Shown here piece by piece: positions 1-8,449 of a stretch of 39,025 nucleotides of DNA. Both the position numbers and the translations under genes were made by a program. Position 1 is the stretch's first letter. Each line of letters starts with the position of its first letter. A model generated the notes under the pieces. It did no database searches. It was not told the origin of the DNA and was given only the letters and a program-made list of their open reading frames with translations. This stretch comes from Lentisphaerota bacterium (lineage in GTDB: Bacteria; Verrucomicrobiota; Kiritimatiellia; RFP12; JAAYLN01), in NCBI GenBank assembly GCA_012521875.1, contig JAAYLN010000030.1:1-39025 (forward strand). Direction: 5' to 3'.

Positions 1-877
1 TCGTCCACGCCTGCGGGAGCAGGCTGCGGCTGAAGAAGATGTCGAGCGCATCGCCGGATATAACCGTGTTAGTCGGCCATGCGGCGGAGAGCGTGACGCC
101 GTTGGTGCCGCAGGCGATGCCGGTCAGCGACAGCCCGGCCAGCGCGGCGGGCGAGCGCACCGGGGCGCCGCCTGATACCTGTGAGCGTGATGACGCTGCC
201 GCCGAACGATAGTCGGCAAGGTCGTCCTGTAGGATGAAGGTAAAGGTCATCTCCACGCGCGAGGGGCGGAAATACTGCCGCGTGTCAAACCACGCCGAAC
301 GGCGGAGTACCTTGTCCGGCACCTCTACGCGCGAGGGACGCGCCCGTAGTTCCTGATACCTCTGTTCGGTGGCGAAGAAGTCCGTCACCCTGCCGTCGGG
401 GGTGTGGAGTCTGGCGATCCAGTCCGCCGACCAGATGCCGCCATTGGCGGGGACAGGCCAGAAATGCTCGCCGGCCGCATTATAGAACAGCATGTCGCCG
501 CTGGCATCATCCGCACGCAGCACCGCGTGCCATACGTCGACGCCGTTGCGGGTCTCGGGCACGAGACCGTCCAGAAAGTCGTCCGGGAAGCCGCCTCTGT
601 TGCCGTTCAGGGGTATGATACCCCCACCCAGTTTCACCGGTCGCTCCGGATCCGGCATGAGGATGCCCGCGCCCCTTGCCAGCTCGCGCTCCAGCCGCAG
701 CGCCATTTCCAGCGGTGTGGCGGGCGCCGGGCGCGGCGCACGGGCGGGGCGCGCGACTGCCGCGCTACCCTGCGCCCATGAATGGCCCGAGGCTAGAATG
801 ATACCCGCCGCGGCTAACGTTGCCGCGAGGAGCAGCAGGAGCCCCTGCCTGACGTTCCCTGTGCCGTCGTTCTTCAT
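1..877 (-). CDS. Secreted/anchored hypothetical protein, C-terminus truncated by window edge
   Basis: Not in the supplied ORF track because it runs off the window. The reverse strand from ATG at 877 is open to base 1: MKNDGTGNVRQGLLLLLAATLAAAGIILASGHSWAQG (signal-peptide-like), then ...GGIWSADWIARLHTPDGRVTDFFATEQRYQELRARPSRVEVPDKVLRRSAWFDTRQYFRPSRVEMTFTFILQDD...ALDIFFSRSLLPQAWT. Confidence 0.72.
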   Translation of the reverse strand, partial: MKNDGTGNVRQGLLLLLAATLAAAGIILASGHSWAQGSAAVARPARAPRPAPATPLEMALRLERELARGAGILMPDPERPVKLGGGIIPLNGNRGGFPDDFLDGLVPETRNGVDVWHAVLRADDASGDMLFYNAAGEHFWPVPANGGIWSADWIARLHTPDGRVTDFFATEQRYQELRARPSRVEVPDKVLRRSAWFDTRQYFRPSRVEMTFTFILQDDLADYRSAAASSRSQVSGGAPVRSPAALAGLSLTGIACGTNGVTLSAAWPTNTVISGDALDIFFSRSLLPQAWT

Positions 878-974
878 TTCATTTCATTTCTGTTCTGTTC
901 CTTCCGGACATGCAAAATCAAGCCCCGTTCTCCGCCGACATGCGGGACTGGTGATTAATTCTCCGCGCGTATTA

Positions 975-1054
975 ATCAGGAACTCAAGAACTCAAGAAGG
1001 GTGAAAGAATGCGCGGTTTCCACAAACAAATTCCTGATTTCATGAGTTCCTGAT
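975..1054. repeat. Inverted repeat, perfect 12-bp arms
   Basis: ATCAGGAACTCA (975-986) and TGAGTTCCTGAT (1043-1054). Confidence 0.8.
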
Positions 1055-1195
1055 AAAAAACCAGTATGGAATTGCAATAAGTCAACACTCCCGACATGCT
1101 TCGTTGCCGTCGATAGAAAACTGGGTGCAATACGTTAGTATCGTACTCCCCAGCGGCTTTCGTTGCAACTGGTTTTGTGGCGCCCAATCGGCCCG

Positions 1196-1407
1196 GGGTG
1201 CGATCCACAATCGTGGATGCGCACCCAGAATTCAGAAGCCAGAATTCAGAATTCAAGAATATAAGCACCTCTTTTCGCATCTCTATTCTTGTCCGCACAA
1301 TTGATGCAACATCATGGATGGATGGCAAAAATCTCAATTTGTTTCCATGCAACATTCTGGATACTGAATTCTGAATTCGGTGCGATTCAACAATGTTGAA
1401 TCGCACC
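1196..1407. mobile_element. MITE/REP-doublet-like non-coding element with hairpin-bearing inverted ends
   Basis: Left hairpin GGGTGCGATCCAC-AATC-GTGGATGCGCACCC (1196-1226). Right perfect hairpin GGTGCGATTCAAC-AAT-GTTGAATCGCACC (1379-1407). Inverted GAATTCAGAATTC (1242-1254) / GAATTCTGAATTC (1366-1378). Confidence 0.6.
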
Positions 1408-1529
1408 CTTGATATTCTTACACATGCAATTTTGTCACGCCCGCCTGGCAGTCGTGCGCGGTGCCCTTGTAAACCAGTCTGAAGGGCTTGGCGGCGCGGA
1501 TGTGGACGGTGCCGGGCTTGCGTACGCGA

Positions 1530-4340
1530 CTACTTGCGGCCGGCGCTGTCGAGGCCGGCGGCGTTGAAGCCGGGACGAGCATCCGGCGACGATGGGGCGG
1601 CGACGGGCACGCCATCGGTGGTCGCGAGCAGAAGCGACTGCGGCGGCAGCACCAGCTCGTCGCCGGGGCGGAAGGTGCCGGACTCCACGAGGTCGCGGTG
1701 CGACGCGTCGAGGCGCTTGAGCCGGAAGGCGGCGGCAGCGCCTTCAAGCGCAGGGTGCAGGCGCAGTTCGGCCTCGCCGCGGTTGACGAGCAGGAAGGCC
1801 TGGCGGCCGCCGTCGCGGGCGGCACAGGCATACAGGCCAGGCCCCTCGGTACGCAGCCACACGGCTGTACCGAGGCGGTAGAGCTCGTTGAAGGCCTGGA
1901 AGGCGCGGTACGTGGGCGTGACGCGTCCGCTCGGGAAGTAGAAGAGCCCGCCATAGCGGCTGCCTGGCTGTCCGTCGTAGTACATGGCCTTGTCAACGGC
2001 GCTTGTCTGCATGATGGAGAGGGCTGCTGCTGCAGTGGTGGCACCTGGCATCTCCTTCATGGAGTCGAAGCCGCGACCCGACCAGGCGTCGCTGCAGTCG
2101 TTCCACTCGTCGAGGATGATCTCGGTCTCTTCGAGACCCGCCGCATCGAGGCGCTCGCGGACATGGCGCGCATGTACCGCGATACGCCCGGGGCCGCGGG
2201 GTGCCTCGATGTAGTGGTGCCACGAGAAGAAGTCGAGCGGCGCCTGCGTGGCGGGGTTCGTGATGTAGGCGATGAACTCCCCGAACCACGTGCTGCCGGC
2301 CTTGCGGTGTGTGAGGGGGTCGGGCTCGGCGGTCTCGAAGCCGCAACTGCCGTAGCCGCCCACCCTGATGCCGGGGAAGCACGACTTGAGGTGGTTGGCC
2401 GTGATGCGGTAGAGCGCGAAGAACTGCTCGCGTGTCCCTTGCCAGAGCGCGGGATTCTCCGCCCCGTTCCAGATTTCCCAGTACCGGATGTCCCACTTGA
2501 AGCCGTCGGCCCAGCCCTCGTTGTAGTGCCGGATGATGTGCTCGCAGATGCGGGCCCACTTGGCGGGATCCCCGGGCGGGAGGATTTCGTAGGTCTTGAC
2601 TTGCCAGAACTCCTCGATGGTCACGCCGAGGCGGTAGAGGAGGGAGGCGCCGGATTCGACGATTCCCTTTAGCAAACCATCGGAGAAGGCGAAGTCGTAG
2701 GAGGCGGGATCGTGCTCGTCGGCATCGAAGTCGGGGAAGATGTTCGGTATGTCTATGTAGTGCGTGCCGCCCCATTCGCCGCTCGTGTCGCTGGTGCGGA
2801 CGAAGGGGATGCCGGCCTCCTTCAGCTCGGGCTGCCCGGCGTCCTTCCACGGGCGTACCGGCGGGTTGTTGATGCCGTGGAGGGGCTTTACTGCGCCGGT
2901 GGTGCTGTTGAAGTCGATTTCAACGCTGCCCTGCACGGGGGCTGGCGCCGGCCTGGGTGGCGGTGGCGCGGGAGTGAAGGATGAGGCGGGAATGGGCTCG
3001 GCCTCGGTGGTCGCCAGAAGAATGGACTTGGCCGGTAGCGACACACAATCGCCGGCACGGAAGGTGCCCGTGACGGCGGTATCGGGGTGGTCGGCGTCGA
3101 GGAGGCGCAGCGTGAAGGTGTCGCCATCCGCACCCGTGATGGCGGGGGTGAGCTCGACGGCCTCGTCGCGCCGGTTGACGAGGAGAAAGGCCTTGTCCGA
3201 GCCGTCGGGTGTGCGTGCCGCAAGGATGTAGAGATTGGCGCCCTCTGCCTCTACACTGGTGGAGGTGCCGAGGCGGTAGAGTGCGTTGAAGTACTGGAGG
3301 GCGCGATAGGTGGGGGTGACGCGCTCGCTGGGGTAGTAGAAGAGTCCGCAGTAGGAGCGCGTCGGCAGGGCGTCGTAGTACATCGCCTTGTCGACGGGGC
3401 CGTGCTGCATCAGGCAGATGGCGGCGGCAATGGTCGTGGCGCCGGGCATCTCCTTCATCGTCTCGAAACCGCGGCCGGCCCAGGCGTCGGAGCAGTCGTT
3501 CCACTCGTCGAGGTAGCTCTCGGTCTCCGTCAGCCCGGCGGCGTCGAGACGCTCGCGGACGTACCTGGCATGGGTGATGATGCGTTCAGGACCGTGTATG
3601 GCGTCGGTGTAGATGTGCCATGGGTAGAAGTCGAGCGGTGCCCTGGTGGCGGGCGCCTGGACGTAGTCGAGGAAATCCTCGAACCAGGTTATGAAACTGT
3701 AGTAGAACTTGTCCCTTGCCCTTTCGGGATCGTCGTAGGCGTAGAAGCCGCAACTGCCGTAGCCGCCCACCTTGATGCGGGGGAAGCACGACTTGAGGTG
3801 GTTGGCGGCGACGCGGTAGAGTTCGAAGAACTGTTCGCACGTCCCCTGCCACAGGGGCGGGTTCTCGGGCTCGTTCCAGATTTCCCAGTATTCAAGGTTC
3901 CAGCGGAAACCGTCGGCCCAGCCCTCGTTGTAGTGGCGGATGATGTGCTCGCAGATGCGTGCCCACTTGCCGAAGTCCGCGGGCGGGGCAATGTTGTAGG
4001 CCTTGACGTGATGGTAGTTCTCGATCGTGACGCCGAGGCGGTAGAACGGCTTGGCGCCGGCCGCGACGATCGGCTTCAGGTAGGCGTCGGTAAAGGCGAA
4101 ATCGTAGGAGGCGGGATCGTTCTCGTCGGCGTCGAAATCGGGGAAGACGTTGGGGATGTCGACATAGTGCTTGCCGCCCCACATGCGCGCGGTGTCGTGG
4201 GTGCGGACGAACGGGATGCCCGCATCACGGATCTCAGGCTGCCCGGCACCCGCCCATGGACGTACCGGGGCGTTGTTGACGCCGTGGAGATCCTTCATCG
4301 GGCCTGTCTCTTTTGTAAAATCGATGTTCATCTTGTCCAT
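1530..4340 (-). CDS. Tandemly duplicated GH39-like (clan GH-A-like) glycoside hydrolase, two ~460-aa copies joined by a Pro-rich linker
   Basis: 936-aa ORF. Copy 1 has YWEIWNEPENP and YLDEWNDCSDAW; copy 2 has YWEIWNGAENP and ILDEWNDCSDAW. Linker is PASSFTPAPPPPRPAPAPVQG. The copies align along their length (PVRPW..AGQPE..., GIPFVRT, FPDFDADE.DPASYDFAF, KWARICEHIIRHYNEGWADGF). Confidence 0.85.
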   Translation of the reverse strand: MDKMNIDFTKETGPMKDLHGVNNAPVRPWAGAGQPEIRDAGIPFVRTHDTARMWGGKHYVDIPNVFPDFDADENDPASYDFAFTDAYLKPIVAAGAKPFYRLGVTIENYHHVKAYNIAPPADFGKWARICEHIIRHYNEGWADGFRWNLEYWEIWNEPENPPLWQGTCEQFFELYRVAANHLKSCFPRIKVGGYGSCGFYAYDDPERARDKFYYSFITWFEDFLDYVQAPATRAPLDFYPWHIYTDAIHGPERIITHARYVRERLDAAGLTETESYLDEWNDCSDAWAGRGFETMKEMPGATTIAAAICLMQHGPVDKAMYYDALPTRSYCGLFYYPSERVTPTYRALQYFNALYRLGTSTSVEAEGANLYILAARTPDGSDKAFLLVNRRDEAVELTPAITGADGDTFTLRLLDADHPDTAVTGTFRAGDCVSLPAKSILLATTEAEPIPASSFTPAPPPPRPAPAPVQGSVEIDFNSTTGAVKPLHGINNPPVRPWKDAGQPELKEAGIPFVRTSDTSGEWGGTHYIDIPNIFPDFDADEHDPASYDFAFSDGLLKGIVESGASLLYRLGVTIEEFWQVKTYEILPPGDPAKWARICEHIIRHYNEGWADGFKWDIRYWEIWNGAENPALWQGTREQFFALYRITANHLKSCFPGIRVGGYGSCGFETAEPDPLTHRKAGSTWFGEFIAYITNPATQAPLDFFSWHHYIEAPRGPGRIAVHARHVRERLDAAGLEETEIILDEWNDCSDAWSGRGFDSMKEMPGATTAAAALSIMQTSAVDKAMYYDGQPGSRYGGLFYFPSGRVTPTYRAFQAFNELYRLGTAVWLRTEGPGLYACAARDGGRQAFLLVNRGEAELRLHPALEGAAAAFRLKRLDASHRDLVESGTFRPGDELVLPPQSLLLATTDGVPVAAPSSPDARPGFNAAGLDSAGRK

Positions 4341-4460
4341 GTGGCGCTCGCTATCAAGGTCTGCTTAAATGCAAAGGTATCTTTTATCAACGGCGGCGTC
4401 AATAGGCCGGGTAGCGGTTAGTGACAAGGGGGCGATGGGCGCTTAGAGCGGGTAATACCC

Positions 4461-4530
4461 CAGTGTGGCGCGGACATTCCTGTCTGCGCACGTCCACGAG
4501 GGCAGACAGGAATGTCTGCCCCACAATACT
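4461..4530. repeat. Dispersed inverted-repeat family A, copy 1
   Basis: GCGGACATTCCTGTCTGCGCACGTCCACGAGGGCAGACAGGAATGTCTGCCCCACA. Near-identical element at 8111-8175 and 30268-30335. Confidence 0.85.
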
Positions 4531-4619
4531 ACGCTCCTTCGCTGCGGCTAGCCGGGACGGCGTCGCCCTTCCTATGCTTACGCGCCTTTGCCGGAGCGTC
4601 CCCAGCACTCGACGACAGG

Positions 4620-4765
4620 CGACGACAATCGATAAGGGCTTGCATCTGGCAGACAGACGCCTAATTCCACGACTATATCCCGCCCTTCAGGGCTAGTCAT
4701 TTTTGGCTCATTTCCCAGGGCGTTGCCCGGGGCTGGTATATTGCGTCCTTTCAGGGCTTTCATTA
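4620..4765 (-). repeat. Dispersed repeat family C (AGCCCTGAAGGGGCGxGATATA ... CAGCCCAGGGCAACGCCCTGGG), copy 1
   Basis: Reverse-oriented copy of the element also at 7868-8025, 10033-10155 and 30035-30185. Confidence 0.85.
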
Positions 4766-4852
4766 GCTTTGGCACAGGCTGCTCCAGTCACCGGACACGG
4801 AGATCCGGTGCAAGGAGAATGCCCCGGCAGAGCAGGGGAGCGAAGCCGGGGC

Positions 4853-4935
4853 AGGAGTAAGCGGGTGGAGTAAGCGTGCCGATTAAGAGTGAGTTTAAGT
4901 GTGGGATTAAGTGGGTGCTTTGCGCTTACACCATG
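4853..4935 (-). repeat. Dispersed repeat family D (TAAGCGGGTGGA...TTAAGAGTG...TTTAAGTGTGGGATTAAGTGGGTGCT)
   Basis: Same word order as 38631-38745; reverse complement of parts of 9805-9950 and 30745-30895. Confidence 0.8.
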
Positions 4936-5157
4936 TCACCGGATGCAAGCCGGTTGCGCATCCTTGTTGCCGGCTTCCATGTCCTCGAACATGTCGCCCT
5001 GCGTATCACTCCATAACGGGGCTGAACCGCTTCGGGGGGGGCATCCCCCCTGCGGCCTGCGGAGTTCCCTGTGTACGCTTACACTACTTCATTCGGATTG
5101 CTCCTCTTCCATAGTGCTTTATGGCCCTATTCCCACTGCCCAGCTGTGGCGGTGGTT

Positions 5158-5283
5158 CTATATGGGTAATGACTGGAACGTCATGCCGAGGATATGCCCG
5201 GCGCCGGGTTCGAGCGTGATGGCGTCCGTGCCGGTGTTGGCCGGCTCGATGCAGATGAAGCGCTGGTAGTCGTCGTCATCCAT
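5158..5283 (-). pseudogene. C-terminal remnant of a D-hexose-6-phosphate mutarotase / aldose 1-epimerase-like gene
   Basis: Reverse-strand reading MDDDDYQRFICIEPANTGTDAITLEPGAGHILGMTFQSLPI* resembles the C-terminus of YeaD-like mutarotases. No upstream domain is present because it abuts the dapL stop. Confidence 0.6.
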
Positions 5284-5288
5284 ATCGT

Positions 5289-6509
5289 TCAGGCGAGTTC
5301 GCGCAGGCGGGCCATCGCCTCCTCGACGTTCTCGCGGCTGTTGAAGGCACTGATGCGGATGTAGCCCTCGCCGCAGCGTCCGAAGCCGGCGCCGGGCGTG
5401 GTGACCACCTGGGCCTCCTTCAGCAGACGGTCGAAGAAGCTCCAGGAGTCGTCGCGCGTGCGCACCCAGATGTAGGGGCTGTTCTCGCCGCCGGTCACCG
5501 GCATGCGCAACTGCTTCATCGTCTTGCGGATGATGGCGGCATTGCCGAGGTAGAAGTCGGTGAGGGCGCGCACCTGCTGCTGTCCCTCGGGCGAGTAGAC
5601 CGCCTCGGCCGCGCGCTGCACGGGGTAGGCTACCCCATTGAACTTGGTGGTGTGGCGGCGGTTCCAGAGCGCGTGGAGCTGGCGCGGCTCGCCGGCCGCC
5701 GTGTAGCCCATGCAGTTCTTCGGCACGACGGTGAAGGCGCAGCGCGTGCCGGTGAAGCCGGCCGTCTTCGAGAAGCTGCGGAACTCGATGGCCACCTCGC
5801 GCGCCCCCTCGATCTCGTAGATCGAGCGCGGCAGGGCGGGATCGCGGATGAAGGCCTCGTAGGCGGCGTCGAAGAGAATCAGCGCCTTGCTGGCGCGGGC
5901 ATAGGCCACCCACTCGGCAAGCTGTTCGCGCGTTGCCGTGGCGCCGGTCGGGTTGTTGGGGTAGCAGAGGTAGACCAGATCGACCTGGCGCTTGGGCGGG
6001 GCGGGCACAAAGCCGTTGCGCGCCGTGCCGGCGAGATAGACCAGGCCGCCGTAGCGCCCGTTGCGGGCGGCGCCAGTGCGTCCCGCCATGACGTTGGTAT
6101 CGACATAGACCGGATAGACCGGATCGGGGATCGCGATGCGGATGTTGCGGGCGAAGAGTTCCTGGATGTTGGCGGTGTCGCACTTGGCGCCGTCGCTGAC
6201 GAAGATCTCGTCGGCCGCGATGTCGGCTCCGCGCGACTGGTAGTCGTGCCTGGCGATGGCCTCGCGCAGGAAGTCGTAGCCCTGCTCGGGCCCGTAGCCG
6301 CGGAAGGTGGCGGACGAGGCCATCTCATCAACGGCGCGGTGCATGGCGGCGATGCAGGCGGGCGGCAGCGGCTCGGTGACATCGCCGATGCCGAGGCGGA
6401 TGATGCGCCGCGGCGGCTCGGTGGCCTGGTATTCGCGCACGCGGCGCGCGATCTCCGAGAAGAGATAGGAGGATTGCAGCTTGTCGAAGTTTTCGTTGAT
6501 CTTGATCAT
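5289..6509 (-). CDS. dapL: LL-diaminopimelate aminotransferase
   Basis: 406 aa, [27 protein letters not shown]... [12 protein letters not shown]..., PLP-Lys region [19 protein letters not shown]. Confidence 0.96.
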   Translation of the reverse strand: MIKINENFDKLQSSYLFSEIARRVREYQATEPPRRIIRLGIGDVTEPLPPACIAAMHRAVDEMASSATFRGYGPEQGYDFLREAIARHDYQSRGADIAADEIFVSDGAKCDTANIQELFARNIRIAIPDPVYPVYVDTNVMAGRTGAARNGRYGGLVYLAGTARNGFVPAPPKRQVDLVYLCYPNNPTGATATREQLAEWVAYARASKALILFDAAYEAFIRDPALPRSIYEIEGAREVAIEFRSFSKTAGFTGTRCAFTVVPKNCMGYTAAGEPRQLHALWNRRHTTKFNGVAYPVQRAAEAVYSPEGQQQVRALTDFYLGNAAIIRKTMKQLRMPVTGGENSPYIWVRTRDDSWSFFDRLLKEAQVVTTPGAGFGRCGEGYIRISAFNSRENVEEAMARLRELA

Positions 6510-7480
6510 GGGGTCTCCTGTGGTGGGGTTGAATGGTCGGCATCCGGCGCTTCTTCCGCGAATTCGCCGGCGGGCTCTTCCGCGTCAAGCGGATCGAGCA
6601 CCCAGCGCCGGTTGTACCAGAACCATTGTCCCGGTTCGGCACGAATCATGGCCTCGATCTGGCGCATGATGCAAGTGGTAATTCGAAGTAGATCCTGATC
6701 GGCTTCGGCGTCAGGGTCGGGAAAGAGTGGATCCAGCGCATCGAAACGGTGCCGGAACCAGCCCACGCGCCGTACGATCACCGGTAGCACCGGCACGCGG
6801 GCCACGCGGGCAAACTGCGCCATGCCGCGCCCCAGGTTGGCCGTCCCGCCCAGGAAGGGGATGGACAAGTCGGGGCGCCGGGTGCGGACATCGGGCAGGA
6901 TGGCGAAGATCTCGCCATTGCGCAGGCGGCGCACCACCTGCCGCAGTGCCGACGAGCCGCGCGGGATGATATCCAGTCCGAAGCCGCGCTGGCGGTTGAG
7001 CCAGTCATTGGTCAGTTGGTTGCGCTGCACGCCCGCCACGGAAAAGATCTTGATACCCGCATGGTGTACCGCGATGCCGGCCAGATCCCAGTTGCCCAGA
7101 TGGGGCAGGCCGATGACCAGTCCGCCGTGCTCCGCCACGAGTTCCCGCAGGCGTGCCATGATGGGGGCGTAGTTATCGATGTGGCGGTCGAGCCAGGCGT
7201 AGGTATAGCGCCCGGCGCGCATCAGCTCGACCATGTTGAAGGCGAGGTTGCGCAGCGAGAGCCATGCCACGCGGCGCCGCTGGCGCGGGGTAAGCGTGTC
7301 GCCGAAGACGAACCCGATACGGCGCAGGGTCTCGCGCCGCCGGAAGCGGAAGATGTGGAATGCCACCCGCGCACCCGCCCAAGCCACGGCGAATGCCGCC
7401 TTATGCGGCAGCACCCGGAATAGCCAGGCGATGGCCAGCAGCGCGGCATACTCGAGCCGGTGTTTGAGGGATACGGACAT
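6506..7480 (-). CDS. Lysophospholipid/lipid A lauroyl acyltransferase family (LpxL/HtrB-like)
   Basis: 324 aa; [12 protein letters not shown] (HxxxxD-type motif), [27 protein letters not shown]-terminal [15 protein letters not shown] overlap with dapL. Confidence 0.9.
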   Translation of the reverse strand: MSVSLKHRLEYAALLAIAWLFRVLPHKAAFAVAWAGARVAFHIFRFRRRETLRRIGFVFGDTLTPRQRRRVAWLSLRNLAFNMVELMRAGRYTYAWLDRHIDNYAPIMARLRELVAEHGGLVIGLPHLGNWDLAGIAVHHAGIKIFSVAGVQRNQLTNDWLNRQRGFGLDIIPRGSSALRQVVRRLRNGEIFAILPDVRTRRPDLSIPFLGGTANLGRGMAQFARVARVPVLPVIVRRVGWFRHRFDALDPLFPDPDAEADQDLLRITTCIMRQIEAMIRAEPGQWFWYNRRWVLDPLDAEEPAGEFAEEAPDADHSTPPQETP

Positions 7481-7589
7481 GAATCTACAGCATAAGGGAA
7501 GTGATAGCTTAAATCAACCTTTTGCGGTAATCCTTTTGCGGTAATCGGTTTGCGAGGTTTGCGACAGGGGTGCGACAGGGGAGCAACAA

Positions 7590-7760
7590 TACACCTTGTC
7601 TTCCACACCTTGTCTCCACACATTGTCGAAAATTTAGCGGCTGAAGTGATTCCGACAAAGCGTAGGAACAAAGTGTTGGGACGAAGAGTAGCCGACAAAG
7701 CGTAGGAACAAAGTGTGGGGACAAAGTGTAGGTGCGAAGCACCCACTCTAAACGTGTGTC
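7590..7760 (+). repeat. Dispersed repeat family D, ~13-bp-period GACAAAGYGTRGG units
   Basis: Repeated gacaaagcgtagga / acaaagtgttggg / acaaagtgtgggg units ending gtgcgaagcacccactctaaac. Confidence 0.8.
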
Positions 7761-7794
7761 GCAAACGGTTCTCTCCCACCCCCTCCACTTGCCT

Positions 7795-7862
7795 TCGCGT
7801 GAGCTCTTCCTGTAGCCTTCGACAAAGGCGACAAAGTTACCGACAAGGCTCGCGACAAAGTT
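7795..7862 (+). repeat. Dispersed repeat family E (CTTCGCGTGAGCT.TTCCTGT..CTTTCGACAAAGGCGACAAAGTTACCGACAAAGCTCGCGACAAAGT)
   Basis: 12-bp-period CGACAAAGNNNN units; recurs at 10519, 20686, 30893, 31017, 33461(-) and 38514(-). Confidence 0.85.
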
Positions 7863-7867
7863 CAGGA

Positions 7868-8025
7868 CAGCCCTGAAGGGGCGCGATAAACCAGCCCAGG
7901 GCAACACCCTGGTGAATGGGTCAAAAAATGACTAGCCCTGAAGGGGCGTGGTATAGTCATGGAAGAGGGCGTCCGTCTGCCAGATGCAAGCCGTTGTCGA
8001 TTGTCGTTGGCTGTCGTCGGCTGTC
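7868..8025 (+). repeat. Dispersed repeat family C, copy 2
   Basis: agccctgaaggggcgcgataaaccagcccagggcaacaccctgg...ctagccctgaaggggcgtggtatagtcatggaagagggcgtccgtctgccagatgcaag. Confidence 0.85.
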
Positions 8026-8110
8026 GTCGAGTGCCGGGGCAGCTCCCGCAGAAGCGCGCCAGCACGGGTAGGGCGAAGCCGTCCCGGCAAGCCGCAGTGA
8101 TGGAGCGTGG

Positions 8111-8175
8111 TAGTGTGGGGCAGACATTCCTGTCTGCCCGCGCAGCCCCGCGCAGACAGGAATGTCCGCGCCACT
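8111..8175. repeat. Dispersed inverted-repeat family A, copy 2
   Basis: tagtgtggggcagacattcctgtctgcccgcgcagccccgcgcagacaggaatgtccgcgcca. Confidence 0.85.
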
Positions 8176-8329
8176 CTGGGGGCAGCTTCTGGCAAAGGCG
8201 CGCCAGCACAGGAAGGGCGAAGCCGTCCCGGCTAGCCGCGCGCAGGGCACCAAACCAAACGCCATGGCCGCAGCCACGGGAGGGACGAGCGTCTGCTCGT
8301 CCACGGGTACGCGGGCAAGCAGACGCTTG

Positions 8330-8410
8330 CCCGCCCGCCGGCAGTCCCGGTAGTACCGGCAGTTCCGGCAGTGCCGGGGCTCGAGGACGAGGACGAGGAC
8401 GAGGACGAGC
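8330..8410. repeat. Composite microsatellite: 9-bp (CCGGYAGTN)n followed by 6-bp (GAGGAC)n (family F)
   Basis: ccggcagtcccggtagtaccggcagttccggcagtgccggggctcgaggacgaggacgaggacgaggacgag; same composite at 9697-9763. Confidence 0.85.
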
Positions 8411-8449
8411 CATCCGCATTCCGTCCACTTTTCATGCGCACCCCTGCCG

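Noticed and set aside
3087-4421. 444-aa plus-strand ORF antisense to the GH39-like gene
   Set aside because: Shadow ORF; repeated text simply mirrors the duplicated GH domain.
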